Positions 25,398-33,689 of a DNA stretch of 64,000 bases are shown piece after piece; the first letter of the stretch is position 1, and each line of letters begins with the position of its first letter. Under the pieces are notes generated by a model. It saw nothing but the letters and a program-made list of their open reading frames with translations. It ran no database searches and was not told the origin of the DNA. The DNA is from CAYQTL01 sp964420405 (GTDB lineage: Bacteria; Acidobacteriota; Thermoanaerobaculia; Thermoanaerobaculales; Sulfomarinibacteraceae), in contig CAYQTL010000010.1 in NCBI GenBank assembly GCA_964420405.1, positions 50,706 through 114,705 of the forward strand, given 5' to 3'. The position numbers were made by a program, and so were the translations under genes.

Positions 25398-26861
25398 ATG
25401 CGCCGGATCGGCAAGATCGTGGTCGAGCGCGTCACCTGGCGCCTGCTGTGGGACCTGTTCATGGTCTGGGTGGCCCTGGTCAACCTCGGCCTGATCGCCT
25501 TCGACCTGACCTACCTCTGGCTGCGGCCCTACTACTTCCGCTACACCCCGATCGTGACCCGGATCTACGACCCGGTGAAGGGAATCGAGCCCCATCCCCT
25601 CACCCGCCGCTTCCTCGACCAGGTGGAGGCGGTCGAGCAGCTCGCCGAGCTCGCCCCCGGCTCCCCCCAGTACCACGCCCGGCTCGCCGTGCTCGAGGAG
25701 CTGACGCTGCGCATCCTGCGGGAGAACCCGTTCGACCGCGCCGGCCTCGGCCACAATCTCGAGCTGCTGAAGCAGGACCTGGCGGACGCGACCGGGCACG
25801 TGGTGACCGACCTGGAGGACCCGGCGACGCTCGAGGGCGCGGTCCACCAGCTGTGGTCCGGCGACCCGGCCGCGATCCGGGCGCGCCTCGACGAGTTCAT
25901 GGCCGAGCGGCGGGACCTCCTCGCCGAGAACTACTTCCGGGAGTTCGACCGCTCCGGGCGGCTGGTGGACCACTTCTGGATCATCGACCTGCCCTTCCTG
26001 GCGCTGTTCTGGGTCGAGTTCACGGTCCGGTGGTTCCTCGCGATCCGCCGGCGCGCCTACGCCCGCTGGTTCTTCTTCCCGATCTTCAACTGGTACGACG
26101 TGCTCGGCCTGGTCCCGGTGGGCTACTTGCGGGTCTTCCGGCTGCTGCGTCTCGCCTCCATGTACATGCGGCTGCGACGCTCCGAGCTGTCCAGCGTCGG
26201 CCGCGACGCCGTCAGCCGGACGGTCGAGTACATTTCCAACATCATCACCGAGGAGGTCTCCGACCGGGTCGCGGTCCGGATTCTCGAGGAGTACGCCGAG
26301 GAGATCCGCGACGGCACCCACGTCCGCATCATCCAGGACACCTTCGGCAACCGCCGCGACGCCATCGAGCGGGTGATCGTGCGCCAGATCCGCGACCTGC
26401 TCACCGACCCCGAGATCCACGCCAGCTTCCGCCGGCTGCTGCGGCTCAACCTCGAGAAGGCGCTCGCCGAGTCCGACGCCCTCCACTCGGTCCCGCTGCC
26501 GAGCGCCGTCGTCCGCCCGGTCGTCCGCACGGTGGGTCACGTGGTGCTGGACGCCACCCTCGAGACGATCGACGCCACGCTCCGCTCCGAGGAGGGTGAC
26601 GCCGCGGTCCGCGACGCCGCCGCCGCCGTCCTCGACCGGCTGTTCTCTGGCCCCGGACTGGAGGAGGTGGAGTCACTGGGCAAGGAGATCTCGCTGCACG
26701 TCATCGAGCACATGAAGGCCGCCGTCGCCGTCAAGAAGTGGGCGCTCCCGGAGGACCATCCCGCCAAGCCGCGCTCCCTCGCCGAGGCCTTCGACGACAT
26801 CGCCGAGATGGACGAGCACGGCCCGCCCCGGCGGGGACGCGTCCCGGCGGACCCGGACTGA
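25398..26861 (+). CDS. Uncharacterised membrane protein with S4-like arginine helix
   Basis: A 487-residue protein I cannot name. A first TM lies at about 18-42 (LFMVWVALVNLGLIAFDLTYLWL). A charged helical region of about 140 residues follows, then two more hydrophobic segments near 195-245. Next comes LRVFRLLRLASMYMRLRR, whose spaced arginines resemble the voltage-sensor S4 helix of ion channels. The C-terminal 200 residues are helical and soluble, with repeated Arg/Asp-rich stretches. No pore-filter motif (TVGYG) is seen, so a potassium channel is not supported. AGGAGG supports the start. It stands alone; role unknown. Confidence 0.75.
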   Translation: MRRIGKIVVERVTWRLLWDLFMVWVALVNLGLIAFDLTYLWLRPYYFRYTPIVTRIYDPVKGIEPHPLTRRFLDQVEAVEQLAELAPGSPQYHARLAVLEELTLRILRENPFDRAGLGHNLELLKQDLADATGHVVTDLEDPATLEGAVHQLWSGDPAAIRARLDEFMAERRDLLAENYFREFDRSGRLVDHFWIIDLPFLALFWVEFTVRWFLAIRRRAYARWFFFPIFNWYDVLGLVPVGYLRVFRLLRLASMYMRLRRSELSSVGRDAVSRTVEYISNIITEEVSDRVAVRILEEYAEEIRDGTHVRIIQDTFGNRRDAIERVIVRQIRDLLTDPEIHASFRRLLRLNLEKALAESDALHSVPLPSAVVRPVVRTVGHVVLDATLETIDATLRSEEGDAAVRDAAAAVLDRLFSGPGLEEVESLGKEISLHVIEHMKAAVAVKKWALPEDHPAKPRSLAEAFDDIAEMDEHGPPRRGRVPADPD

Positions 26862-27083
26862 GCAGCGCGGCTCCCCGGCGGTCCCGGCGCCGGAAGCTGC
26901 CGCGGAGCGGTCTCTGCGACACCCGATGAGGTTCGGGACACTCCCGGGCGGCATCCAGGAGGGGGCCGCAGGAAGCCGGTTGGCCGCAGCGATCTCGGGT
27001 GAGACCCCAGGCATCCCTCCGGCTCCAGCCCGGACCGCCCCGCCGGACCCCGGGATACCGTGGACGGGCTCGAGAGGAGCGGC

Positions 27084-27926
27084 GTGACGGGGCAGCACAC
27101 ACCACACGCGGGCAGACCCGATTCCGGGGCCGGCGGCCCACCCGGTCCGGATCGCCGGGCCGTCGTGGCGGTGGCGGTCGTGGCGTTCGCGGCGGCGGCG
27201 GCCGTCTCGGTCCTGCTGCTGCCGTTCGTCGACATGGTTCCAGCTCCCGCGTTGGCGCTGCAGGCGCCCGCCGACGAGGCCGTCGCCTACGTCGACCCGC
27301 CTGATCCGCCCCCCGCGCTCGCGGCGCAGGTCGCCGCCGGCCGTGCCCTGATGGCGGACGCCTCGCTCGGTCGGAGGGGCCTGTCCTGCTCGAGCTGCCA
27401 CTTCGAGGGAGGCCGCACACCCGGCGGACGCAACGGCGGCGTGTCCCTGGTCGGTGTCGCCGCCGCCTACCCCCGGGCCACGGAGGACGGCGAGGTGCGC
27501 ACGCTCCCGGACCAGGTGAACCGGTGTCTGGAGGACAGCCTCGGTGCGGCTCCGCTGCGCCGGAGGTCGGCGCGGATGACCGCCCTGACGACATACCTGC
27601 ACTGGCAGAGCGTCGGCACACCGCTGTACCGTCCGCCGCCCTGGCTGGGTCTCGATGCGGTGGCCGCCCCGGAGGGACCCCGGCCCGCGGGCGAGGCACT
27701 CTTCACCCGGGCCTGCGCACCATGCCACGGAGAGGACGGAGCCGGCACCGACATCGCGCCGGCGGTCTGGGGTCCGGCCTCCTTCGGCGCCGCGTCGCCT
27801 CTCGCCGGGAAGGATCGTCTGACCTCGTTCGTCGCCCACAACATGCCCCGGGAAAATCCTTACCTCGAGCCGGGCGAGGCGGTCGCGGTGTCCTCGTGGC
27901 TGCTCCGGCGCCCCCGTCCGGGATAG
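27084..27926 (+). CDS. Diheme c-type cytochrome, TsdA/SoxA-like
   Basis: A 280-residue exported or membrane-anchored cytochrome. A TM or signal helix lies at about 24-48. Two haem c motifs are CSSCH near residue 101 and CAPCH near 211. After the first comes the TsdA-type pattern: GG..LVGV..AYP, then DQVNRCLEDSL, where the Cys (near 146) aligns with the unusual haem axial cysteine of thiosulfate dehydrogenase. That suggests sulfur-compound oxidation or a dedicated electron carrier. GTG 27084 is preferred because GAGAGGAG precedes it; GTG 27060 is also in frame. The next gene, a bd-family oxidase subunit, starts 5 bp after the stop, so both are one operon. Confidence 0.85.
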   Translation: MTGQHTPHAGRPDSGAGGPPGPDRRAVVAVAVVAFAAAAAVSVLLLPFVDMVPAPALALQAPADEAVAYVDPPDPPPALAAQVAAGRALMADASLGRRGLSCSSCHFEGGRTPGGRNGGVSLVGVAAAYPRATEDGEVRTLPDQVNRCLEDSLGAAPLRRRSARMTALTTYLHWQSVGTPLYRPPPWLGLDAVAAPEGPRPAGEALFTRACAPCHGEDGAGTDIAPAVWGPASFGAASPLAGKDRLTSFVAHNMPRENPYLEPGEAVAVSSWLLRRPRPG

Positions 27927-27931
27927 GCGCC

Positions 27932-29275
27932 GTGCCGTTCCCGATGTACCAGTCCCCCACTCTCGGCAACGGGATGGTGATCGGCTTCAACGGGGTGCTT
28001 CACGTCCTCGTCAGCCACGGGGTGGCGATCGGCATGATCGCGCTGCTGGTCCTGCTCGATTCCCGCGCACCGCGCCCCACGACGGATGAGTGGCGCGTCT
28101 TCCTGCGCCGCCTCCTGCGCGTTTCGGTCGTGCTCACCACCGTCGGCGGAGCGGTCACCGGCGCCGGCATCTGGTTCACCACCGCTACCCTCGCGCCGCG
28201 GGCGATCGGGTCGATGCTGCGGGTGTTCTTCTGGCCGTGGTTCGTCGAGTGGCTCGTGTTCGTGGCGGAGGTCGTGGTGCTGCTGGTGCTCTACTTCCGT
28301 TGGGACGGGCTGACGCGGCGCCGCAGGACCGCCCTCGGCCTCGCCTACCTCGCCCTCGTCCTCGCGTCGGCGTTCCTGATCAGCGGGATCCTGGGCTTCA
28401 TGCTCACACCGGGCGACTGGCCCGGTCTGCGCGGGCTCGGCTCGGCGTTCTTCAACCCCAGCTTCGCCCCGCAGCTGCTCACCCGCCTCGCCCTCGGCAT
28501 GGTCCTCGGAGCGATCGGCGTCGTGACCCTGCTCGCCATCCGGCCGGTCCGCGAGCCGGTCTTCGGCGCCGTGTCGCGGACCCTGGGGTGGACTCTCGTC
28601 GTCGCGACGCCCCTGCTGGCCGCATTTCTGGCCTGGTACCTGGCCGTGGCGCCGGTGCCGTACCGGGAGCGCACCGCGTTCTCGATCCTCACCTCCCACC
28701 TCTCGCAGACCCCGTGGCTCGTACCTCTGGCCAACCTCGCCGCGGCGGGTCTGCTGGCGGCGACCGCCTGGTGCGCCCTCCACCGCCGCCGGAAGGCGCT
28801 GCGCTGGCTCGCCGTCCCCGCCCTGGTGGCGGCCGCGGGTGTGGCCACCGAGCTCGAGCGCGTGCGGGAGTTCATCCGCGGTCCGTACCTGATGCCCGGT
28901 TACATGTACGTCAGCGGTGTGCTGGTGTCCGAGGTGGCGCCGGTTGCGCGCCTGGGCGTGCGGCGGTCGGCCGTCTGGGCCGGACACCCCGTGCACGACG
29001 CGGGCCCGAGGCACCGTGCGGCGTTCGTCTTCGCCAGCTCCTGCAGCGGCTGTCACACCCTGGACGGGATCAACGCCATCAGCGACCGCCTCCGTGGACG
29101 CAGCGTCGACGGCATCGCAGTCATCCTCGACCACACCTGGGAGATGGTGCCGTTCATGCCGCCGCTGGCGGCTTCCCGCGACGAAGGGCGGCTCACCGCG
29201 CGCTACCTCCACGAGCTGACCACCGGCGAGCTCGAGATGCGCTCTCGCGCCCGCCACGTCCCGGCCGCACCGTGA
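27932..29275 (+). CDS. CydA-like bd-family oxidase subunit with C-terminal haem c motif
   Basis: A 447-residue polytopic inner-membrane protein with about nine TM helices resembling cytochrome bd subunit I. Conserved-looking membrane His residues occur in GVLHVLVSHGVAIGM near residue 30. The quinol-binding Q-loop of classical CydA is not evident. The C-terminal 80 residues hold CSGCH near residue 370 on the periplasmic side, so electrons probably arrive through haem c. This matches the OR-C branch of the bd superfamily described in comparative work. The GTG start is 5 bp after the diheme cytochrome stop, and its stop overlaps the next gene by 4 nt. The likely reaction is oxygen (or related acceptor) reduction; biochemistry is unproven for this branch. 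Confidence 0.82.
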   Translation: MPFPMYQSPTLGNGMVIGFNGVLHVLVSHGVAIGMIALLVLLDSRAPRPTTDEWRVFLRRLLRVSVVLTTVGGAVTGAGIWFTTATLAPRAIGSMLRVFFWPWFVEWLVFVAEVVVLLVLYFRWDGLTRRRRTALGLAYLALVLASAFLISGILGFMLTPGDWPGLRGLGSAFFNPSFAPQLLTRLALGMVLGAIGVVTLLAIRPVREPVFGAVSRTLGWTLVVATPLLAAFLAWYLAVAPVPYRERTAFSILTSHLSQTPWLVPLANLAAAGLLAATAWCALHRRRKALRWLAVPALVAAAGVATELERVREFIRGPYLMPGYMYVSGVLVSEVAPVARLGVRRSAVWAGHPVHDAGPRHRAAFVFASSCSGCHTLDGINAISDRLRGRSVDGIAVILDHTWEMVPFMPPLAASRDEGRLTARYLHELTTGELEMRSRARHVPAAP

Positions 29276-30816
29276 CCGGGCCGCACGACCTCCTCCTCGA
29301 TCGGCCCCTCGGCGCGACCGCGTTCCAGCTCCTCCTCTTCTTCACCTTCGCGCTGCATCTCCTGCTGGTTCTGCTGGCGGTGGGCACCGCGGTGATCGCC
29401 GCCGCGGGCCGCATCGCCGGCGACGACCGGCGCACAGGGGAGGGCCTTTCGGGCCCCCTGCTGCACGCCTTCTTCGCCCACAAGAGCCTGGCGATCGTGC
29501 TCGGCGTCGCGCCTCTGCTCCTCGTCCTGTCCGGGCGCTCGGTCCCGTTCCTCTCCGGCGCCCGGCTGCTCGCGCCCCTCTGGATGCTGGTCGTGCCGCT
29601 GCTGATCGGCGCCCTCGCGCTGATGGAGGTCGCCGACGCCAGGGCTCGGCGCGGGGCGGGCGCCGCGGTCCCCGCGGTCGCCGGCGCCGCGCTGATGGTG
29701 GCGGTGCCCGCCTGCTTCTCGGCCCTCGTGGTCGCGGCCGAGAACCCGGCGGCGTGGCCCGACATCCTCGGCCGCGGCGGCCGGCTCCCGCCGGCGCTCG
29801 CGCTCCACTGGCTGGCTCGGTTCCTCCACGTCACCGTCGCGGCCGTGGTGGTGGCGGCCGTGTGGCACCTGCTGCGCGCCGCCGGGACCCGACGGGCGGT
29901 CCTCCTGAGGTGGGCTGTGGGCGGCATTGCCGTCCAGCTCGGTCTCGGCGTCGCGCTGCTCGCCACGCTTCCCCATCCCCCCGACGGGGTGGTGTGGACC
30001 GTCCTGACGATCTCGGTGGGGGCGGTGGGTTGGCTCTGGTACCGGCTGCGCACCCCCGGGAGGCCGGCGGCCTCCCTCGCCACGGTGGCGGCCGCGGTCG
30101 CGGTGGTGACGGGAATGCTGCTCGCGCGCCAGCTCCAGCAGGATCGCTCGCTGGCCCGGTTCGAGCAGCGGCTCGAGGCGGGCCGGCACGAGCGCATCCG
30201 ACTCCTCGAGGGCCCCGTCGCCTCCCGCCCCGCGGCGGTGGCGGTCGGCGACCCCGCCGCCATCTACCTGCGCAGCTGCTCGTTCTGCCACGGCGCGGTG
30301 GGCAACGGCGTCAGCCGGGAGGCCGCCCGGCTGCGCGTGCCGCCGGAGGACCTCACCGGACTGCGGATGGCCGATCCCGCCCTGCGGGAGGTGCTGCTCG
30401 AGGGCGTGCCGGGCACCGCCATGCCGCGATTCGGGTTCTACACCGCCGGCGAGATCGACGGGCTGATCGGGTTCCTGCGGGACCGGATCGGGCTCGCCGC
30501 GTCGCCACGGCGGGAGATCCGGCCCGCCGTCGGGCGTGACGGCGAGTCCCTGTTCCTGGGACGATGCACCCCGTGCCACTCCCCCGATGGAAGTCCGACC
30601 GCGCTTGCCAGCGGCTTCACCGTCGCGCCGCCCGATCTCGCGAGGCTCACGCTCGCTCCCTCACGGATCAACCGGATTCTCAACGCGGGGTATCCGGGCA
30701 CCATGATGCGGGCGTTCCCCTCCCTCGACGCCGCCGACCGTCGTGCCCTCGCCGTCGTCCTGCACCAGCTGTATCGCGGCGGTCCGCCCGTCGTCGAGAA
30801 CGAGCGCCCGGGCTGA
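29272..30816 (+). CDS. Membrane subunit fused to two cytochrome c domains
   Basis: A 514-residue protein. The N-terminal 290 residues hold about eight TM helices with membrane His residues (FTFALHLLL, LLHAFFAHKSL, ALHWLARFLHVT) suited to haem b ligation. A single helix near 285-300 leads to two periplasmic cytochrome c modules, with CSFCH near 336 and CTPCH near 431. Met candidates for the sixth ligand include GTAMPRFG and GTMMRAFPS. The GTG start overlaps the CydA-like stop (GTGA), so the two form one complex. It does not resemble ordinary CydB. It is most likely the partner subunit of the c-type bd-like oxidase, receiving electrons from the diheme cytochrome. Confidence 0.78.
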   Translation: MTGPHDLLLDRPLGATAFQLLLFFTFALHLLLVLLAVGTAVIAAAGRIAGDDRRTGEGLSGPLLHAFFAHKSLAIVLGVAPLLLVLSGRSVPFLSGARLLAPLWMLVVPLLIGALALMEVADARARRGAGAAVPAVAGAALMVAVPACFSALVVAAENPAAWPDILGRGGRLPPALALHWLARFLHVTVAAVVVAAVWHLLRAAGTRRAVLLRWAVGGIAVQLGLGVALLATLPHPPDGVVWTVLTISVGAVGWLWYRLRTPGRPAASLATVAAAVAVVTGMLLARQLQQDRSLARFEQRLEAGRHERIRLLEGPVASRPAAVAVGDPAAIYLRSCSFCHGAVGNGVSREAARLRVPPEDLTGLRMADPALREVLLEGVPGTAMPRFGFYTAGEIDGLIGFLRDRIGLAASPRREIRPAVGRDGESLFLGRCTPCHSPDGSPTALASGFTVAPPDLARLTLAPSRINRILNAGYPGTMMRAFPSLDAADRRALAVVLHQLYRGGPPVVENERPG

Positions 30817-30845
30817 CGCGTCCGGCGGGCGTGCCCAGCCGACCG

Positions 30846-32342
30846 TCAGCCGCTGGCGAACGGCCGCCGGTTCAGGAACACCCACCCTCCGGACCGGACC
30901 TCGACCGGAACGGTCTCGTCGGCGACGGTGCGCCCCGCGCGGTCGAGGTACTCGATCCGCAGGTGGTGGGCGCCCTCCGGCAGGACGAGCCGCGCCATCG
31001 CCAGACGGTCGGGCAGGGTGAGCCAGCTGCGCGTGTCGGCGGTCTCGGTGAGGACGCCGAGGAGGTTCACGAGCGCGCCCGCCACCTCGTCCTCCTTCTC
31101 CGCGGCCCGGGTCGCGGCGTACTTCGCCAGCGCCCGCACGAAGGTCGTGAAGAGGATCCTCCCCCGCGTGGCGTCGAAGTACGCAACCGCCCGGCGCGAC
31201 AGGTCGTCGGCCGGGACCTGGGTGGCCAGGCGCCCGTCCGCCGACAGCCTCACGCCACGGACCAGGCCGCTGTCGGACGGGGCCATCTGCGGGATCGCCA
31301 CCGTCAGCCAGTACTCGATCGACACCGACGCCGGCCGCACCCATCCCGGGCCCGCCCGTACCACCAGGGACTCGGCCCAGTCGTCGCGGCTGCGGTAGCG
31401 CCGGTCCACGTCCAGGATCGGGACGTTGAGCATCACCTGGTCCCGGTGGGCGATCCAACCGGTCTCGAGGACGAGCACCACCTCTCCGTGCCCCTCCGGG
31501 CGGAGGCCGTCGCCCTCGAACAGGGCCGGGGCCCGCTCCCGCAGCGCCGCGACCTCGTCGCCGAACCCGATCGCGCGCCCGACGCGCTCGATGTCCCCGC
31601 CCAGACTCGGGGGCGGCGTGATGCCGAGCAGGTCGCGCTGGGCGAGGTACGCCGAGGCGGCGTTGCGGTACGCCACGAAGGCGTCGTTGCGGGCGCCGTC
31701 GGCCTCGAACAGCAACCCCGAGAACCAGTGCAGGAACCCGTCGTCGGCGAGCCTCCTGGCGACCGAACGGTCGTCGTCGCCGTGAAGCTCCGCCAGGGTC
31801 GCCTCCACCGCACCCGCCAGACCGAGGACCGCCTTGCGCCCCTCCACCTGCGCCCCCTGCAGGTCGCCCAGGGAGAGGTAGTTGAACGCCCGGTAGTAGG
31901 GCACCATGGCGAGCTCGAACGGCTGGCCGCGGTAGTCGACGGTGGTGTCGTTGACGATCAGTGACAGGGCGGCCTGGGAGACGCTGCGGGAGTACAGCTC
32001 CGCCGCCAGGTCCTCGGCCTGCTGGAACACCGCGTTGGACTCCCCGAACCGGCCGGCGTAGTGCAGCACGTGACCCCGCTGCAGCAGCCGCAGGAGGCGG
32101 TCCGCTCCCGTGCGGCTCCTCTCCACTGTGTCGAGTGCGCGGTCCCACCGGCCAGCGCGGAAATCGTCCCGCAGGGCGAGGTTGGAGGCGACGTAGGTGG
32201 CGCACCCCGCCGCCACCGCCAGCACCGCCACGGCCGTCGCGGCGACGGCACGTCGCGGCGACCGCGGCGGAGACCTCCGGCCGCCGCCCTCTCCGTCCGC
32301 GACGGGGAGGTCGGCGGCGGGACCCGGATCGGAGCGCTTCAC
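30846..32342 (-). CDS. COG3014-like lipoprotein with TPR-type N-terminus
   Basis: A 498-residue predicted lipoprotein. A charged tail precedes a hydrophobic signal ending in AVAAGC, a lipobox with the Cys near 45. Residues 50-330 are helical and repeat-like (ALDTVERSRTG, LLQRGHVLHYAGRFGESN, PYYRAFNYLSLGDLQGAQVEGRKA), typical of tetratricopeptide-type folds. A beta-rich C-terminal domain follows (HHLRIEYLDRAGRTV, GGWVFLNRRPF). The GTG start is 14 bp after the LpoB-like gene, in the same direction. I recall COG3014 proteins being neighbours of LpoB in other bacteria. It probably works in the periplasm in peptidoglycan-synthase regulation; that is inferred from context. Confidence 0.75.
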   Translation of the reverse strand: MKRSDPGPAADLPVADGEGGGRRSPPRSPRRAVAATAVAVLAVAAGCATYVASNLALRDDFRAGRWDRALDTVERSRTGADRLLRLLQRGHVLHYAGRFGESNAVFQQAEDLAAELYSRSVSQAALSLIVNDTTVDYRGQPFELAMVPYYRAFNYLSLGDLQGAQVEGRKAVLGLAGAVEATLAELHGDDDRSVARRLADDGFLHWFSGLLFEADGARNDAFVAYRNAASAYLAQRDLLGITPPPSLGGDIERVGRAIGFGDEVAALRERAPALFEGDGLRPEGHGEVVLVLETGWIAHRDQVMLNVPILDVDRRYRSRDDWAESLVVRAGPGWVRPASVSIEYWLTVAIPQMAPSDSGLVRGVRLSADGRLATQVPADDLSRRAVAYFDATRGRILFTTFVRALAKYAATRAAEKEDEVAGALVNLLGVLTETADTRSWLTLPDRLAMARLVLPEGAHHLRIEYLDRAGRTVADETVPVEVRSGGWVFLNRRPFASG

Positions 32343-32356
32343 CGGCGCACCCGGCG

Positions 32357-32968
32357 TCAGGGACGGTACTTGCTGCGGCCGACGAACTTCTTGATCGTGG
32401 TGAAACCGGTCCACACCTTCTCGTTGGTCTCGAGGTCCACCAGGTAGGTGTCGACCTGGTAGAACTTGACCTCCTTGCCGTCCTCGGAGTCGAACTGGGA
32501 GTTCACCTCGCCGATCAGCATGTAGTCGGCGCCGCGCTCCCGGCCCCACGCCTTGGCGCTCTCCTCGGAGGCGTAGGTCTGCTGGTCCGATCGCTCGGCC
32601 CGAAGCTCCTCCCGCTCCTCCGCCGACGCCACCACCCGTACCCGGCCGGAGTTGATGAACGACCGCTCGAGGTCCGCCACCAGCGTCTTCATCGCGATGT
32701 GCTCAGGCGTCTTGTTGCGGATCGTGCCGACGATCACGACCGGCTTGGCGCCGGTGGACTCGATGTGGTTCTCCACCCACGGGGTCTGCATCGACTGGTC
32801 GACCAGCGCCTGGGCCGCCTGCTGGCTGTCGGTGTCGTTCCAGCGACCGGACAGGTCGATCTGCTCGTCCGTCGGAACTCTGGTCACGGTGGTGCCGCAG
32901 CCGGCGACCACAAGCGCGGCCGCCACCAGCAGCAGCGCCACCTTCGAGACGGAGCTTCTGGTCGTCAT
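32357..32968 (-). CDS. lpoB: LpoB-like outer-membrane lipoprotein, penicillin-binding-protein activator
   Basis: A 203-residue lipoprotein with lipobox VVAGC (Cys near 23). The mature part shows the LpoB pattern: DLSGRWNDTDSQQAAQALVDQ, then VVIVGTIRNKTPEHIAMKTLVADLER, SFINSGRVRVVAS and GADYMLIGEVN. In E. coli the homologue reaches through the wall to stimulate PBP1b. A strong AGGAGG five bases upstream sets the ATG. It is the first gene of a two-gene unit with the COG3014-like lipoprotein. The divergent small gene starts 80 bp away. Family assignment is good; which synthase it activates is unknown. Confidence 0.87.
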   Translation of the reverse strand: MTTRSSVSKVALLLVAAALVVAGCGTTVTRVPTDEQIDLSGRWNDTDSQQAAQALVDQSMQTPWVENHIESTGAKPVVIVGTIRNKTPEHIAMKTLVADLERSFINSGRVRVVASAEEREELRAERSDQQTYASEESAKAWGRERGADYMLIGEVNSQFDSEDGKEVKFYQVDTYLVDLETNEKVWTGFTTIKKFVGRSKYRP

Positions 32969-33048
32969 CGGATCCTCCTGTCGCCCCCTGGGCTTGAACG
33001 GGGTGGACGCGGGAGTATAGCGTGGACGTCGGGAGGACCGCGCCGGCC

Positions 33049-33225
33049 GTGACCTACAACTTCGACCCGGACGAGTGGTACGAGCGCGAGCGGCGCGCAC
33101 TGCTGCACCGTCGCGACACGGGCGCCCTCGACGACTCGGGTCTCGAGGTCGCCCTCGCGGACCTCGACCGCCGCTACGACGAGATGCTCGACCGACTCGA
33201 CGGCAGCTACCAGCTTCCCCGCTGA
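33049..33225 (+). CDS. Small conserved-looking soluble protein
   Basis: A 58-residue acidic protein with no signal or TM segment. It starts with YNFDPDEWYERERRALLHRR and continues as a second amphipathic helix (ALADLDRRYDEMLDRLDG), ending YQLP. The regular charge pattern, lack of rare codons and helical periodicity suggest a real gene. GTG 33049 is preferred (GGGAGG upstream); GTG 33022 would add nine unconvincing residues. It is divergent from lpoB. Function unknown. Confidence 0.6.
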   Translation: MTYNFDPDEWYERERRALLHRRDTGALDDSGLEVALADLDRRYDEMLDRLDGSYQLPR

Positions 33226-33689
33226 GCAGAGCTCCGCATCACCCCGCGTCTCCCTGCATCCGTCGGCCACCGACCTCGTTCCGATCCCGATCCCGACGGA
33301 TCCCGAACCGCCCGCCCGGTTCCAGCGGCACCGCGACGTCCCACACCCGCAGACGACCGTCCCCCGACCCGGTCCATCGGCCGCCCCCACCCCGTCACGG
33401 TGGAATCGGGCTTCTCACCGGGTCGTTGCCTCCCCGGACGAGATCGCCCACCAGCCCCGCTTCGCCCGGACCTTCGCGCTCGAGGTGCGGCCCTCCCGCG
33501 AGGAGTGGTGACGTCCCCGCGCGCCGACCGGGCGGGCGCGCCGAATCCGCACCGGCAAGCCGTCGGTGCAGGCATGTCGACGGTGTCGGGCGGCACCGGA
33601 CGTCGGTTCGGTGCGGGCACCATCGTCTCCGTGCCGCGTTCCCGAAATCGCCACATCGTCGGGCCAGGCAGCGCAGTCAGCCACCGCAA
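33226..33689. other. Gene-poor gap with site C hexamers and a broken gene
   Basis: This 464-bp gap holds CGATCC hexamers at 33281-33300 (CCGATCCCGATCCCGACGGA), a further partial unit at 33301-33307, and the gene fragment at 33418-33511. Codon pattern and protein sense of the other ORFs here, including a 160-residue minus-strand frame, are poor. I see no further gene. Confidence 0.6.
33418..33511 (+). pseudogene. Fragment related to the small gene at 37158-37289
   Basis: The frame reads SPDEIAHQPRFARTFALEVR followed by PSREEW and a stop. It closely matches the end of the protein encoded at 37158-37289 (APDDIAHTVSEISHQPRSAW, then TFELEVRPFREEW), but lacks seven residues after IAH. The bases just after both stops also agree (TGACGTC). 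There is no start codon in a sensible place. The two copies are in opposite orientation about 3.7 kb apart, flanking the secreted-protein gene. Confidence 0.6.

Noticed and set aside
25398..26861. Voltage-gated potassium channel
   Set aside because: The arginine-spaced helix resembles S4, but there is no selectivity filter or pore helix and the helix number does not fit.
27524..27931. Longer N-terminus of the CydA-like protein
   Set aside because: The upstream frame overlaps the diheme cytochrome gene and reads as low-complexity shadow; the TM pattern begins only after the GTG at 27932.
33207..33689. A 160-residue minus-strand protein
   Set aside because: Composition is Arg/Pro/Gly noise, it is antisense to the gene fragment, and no ribosome site or domain is present.
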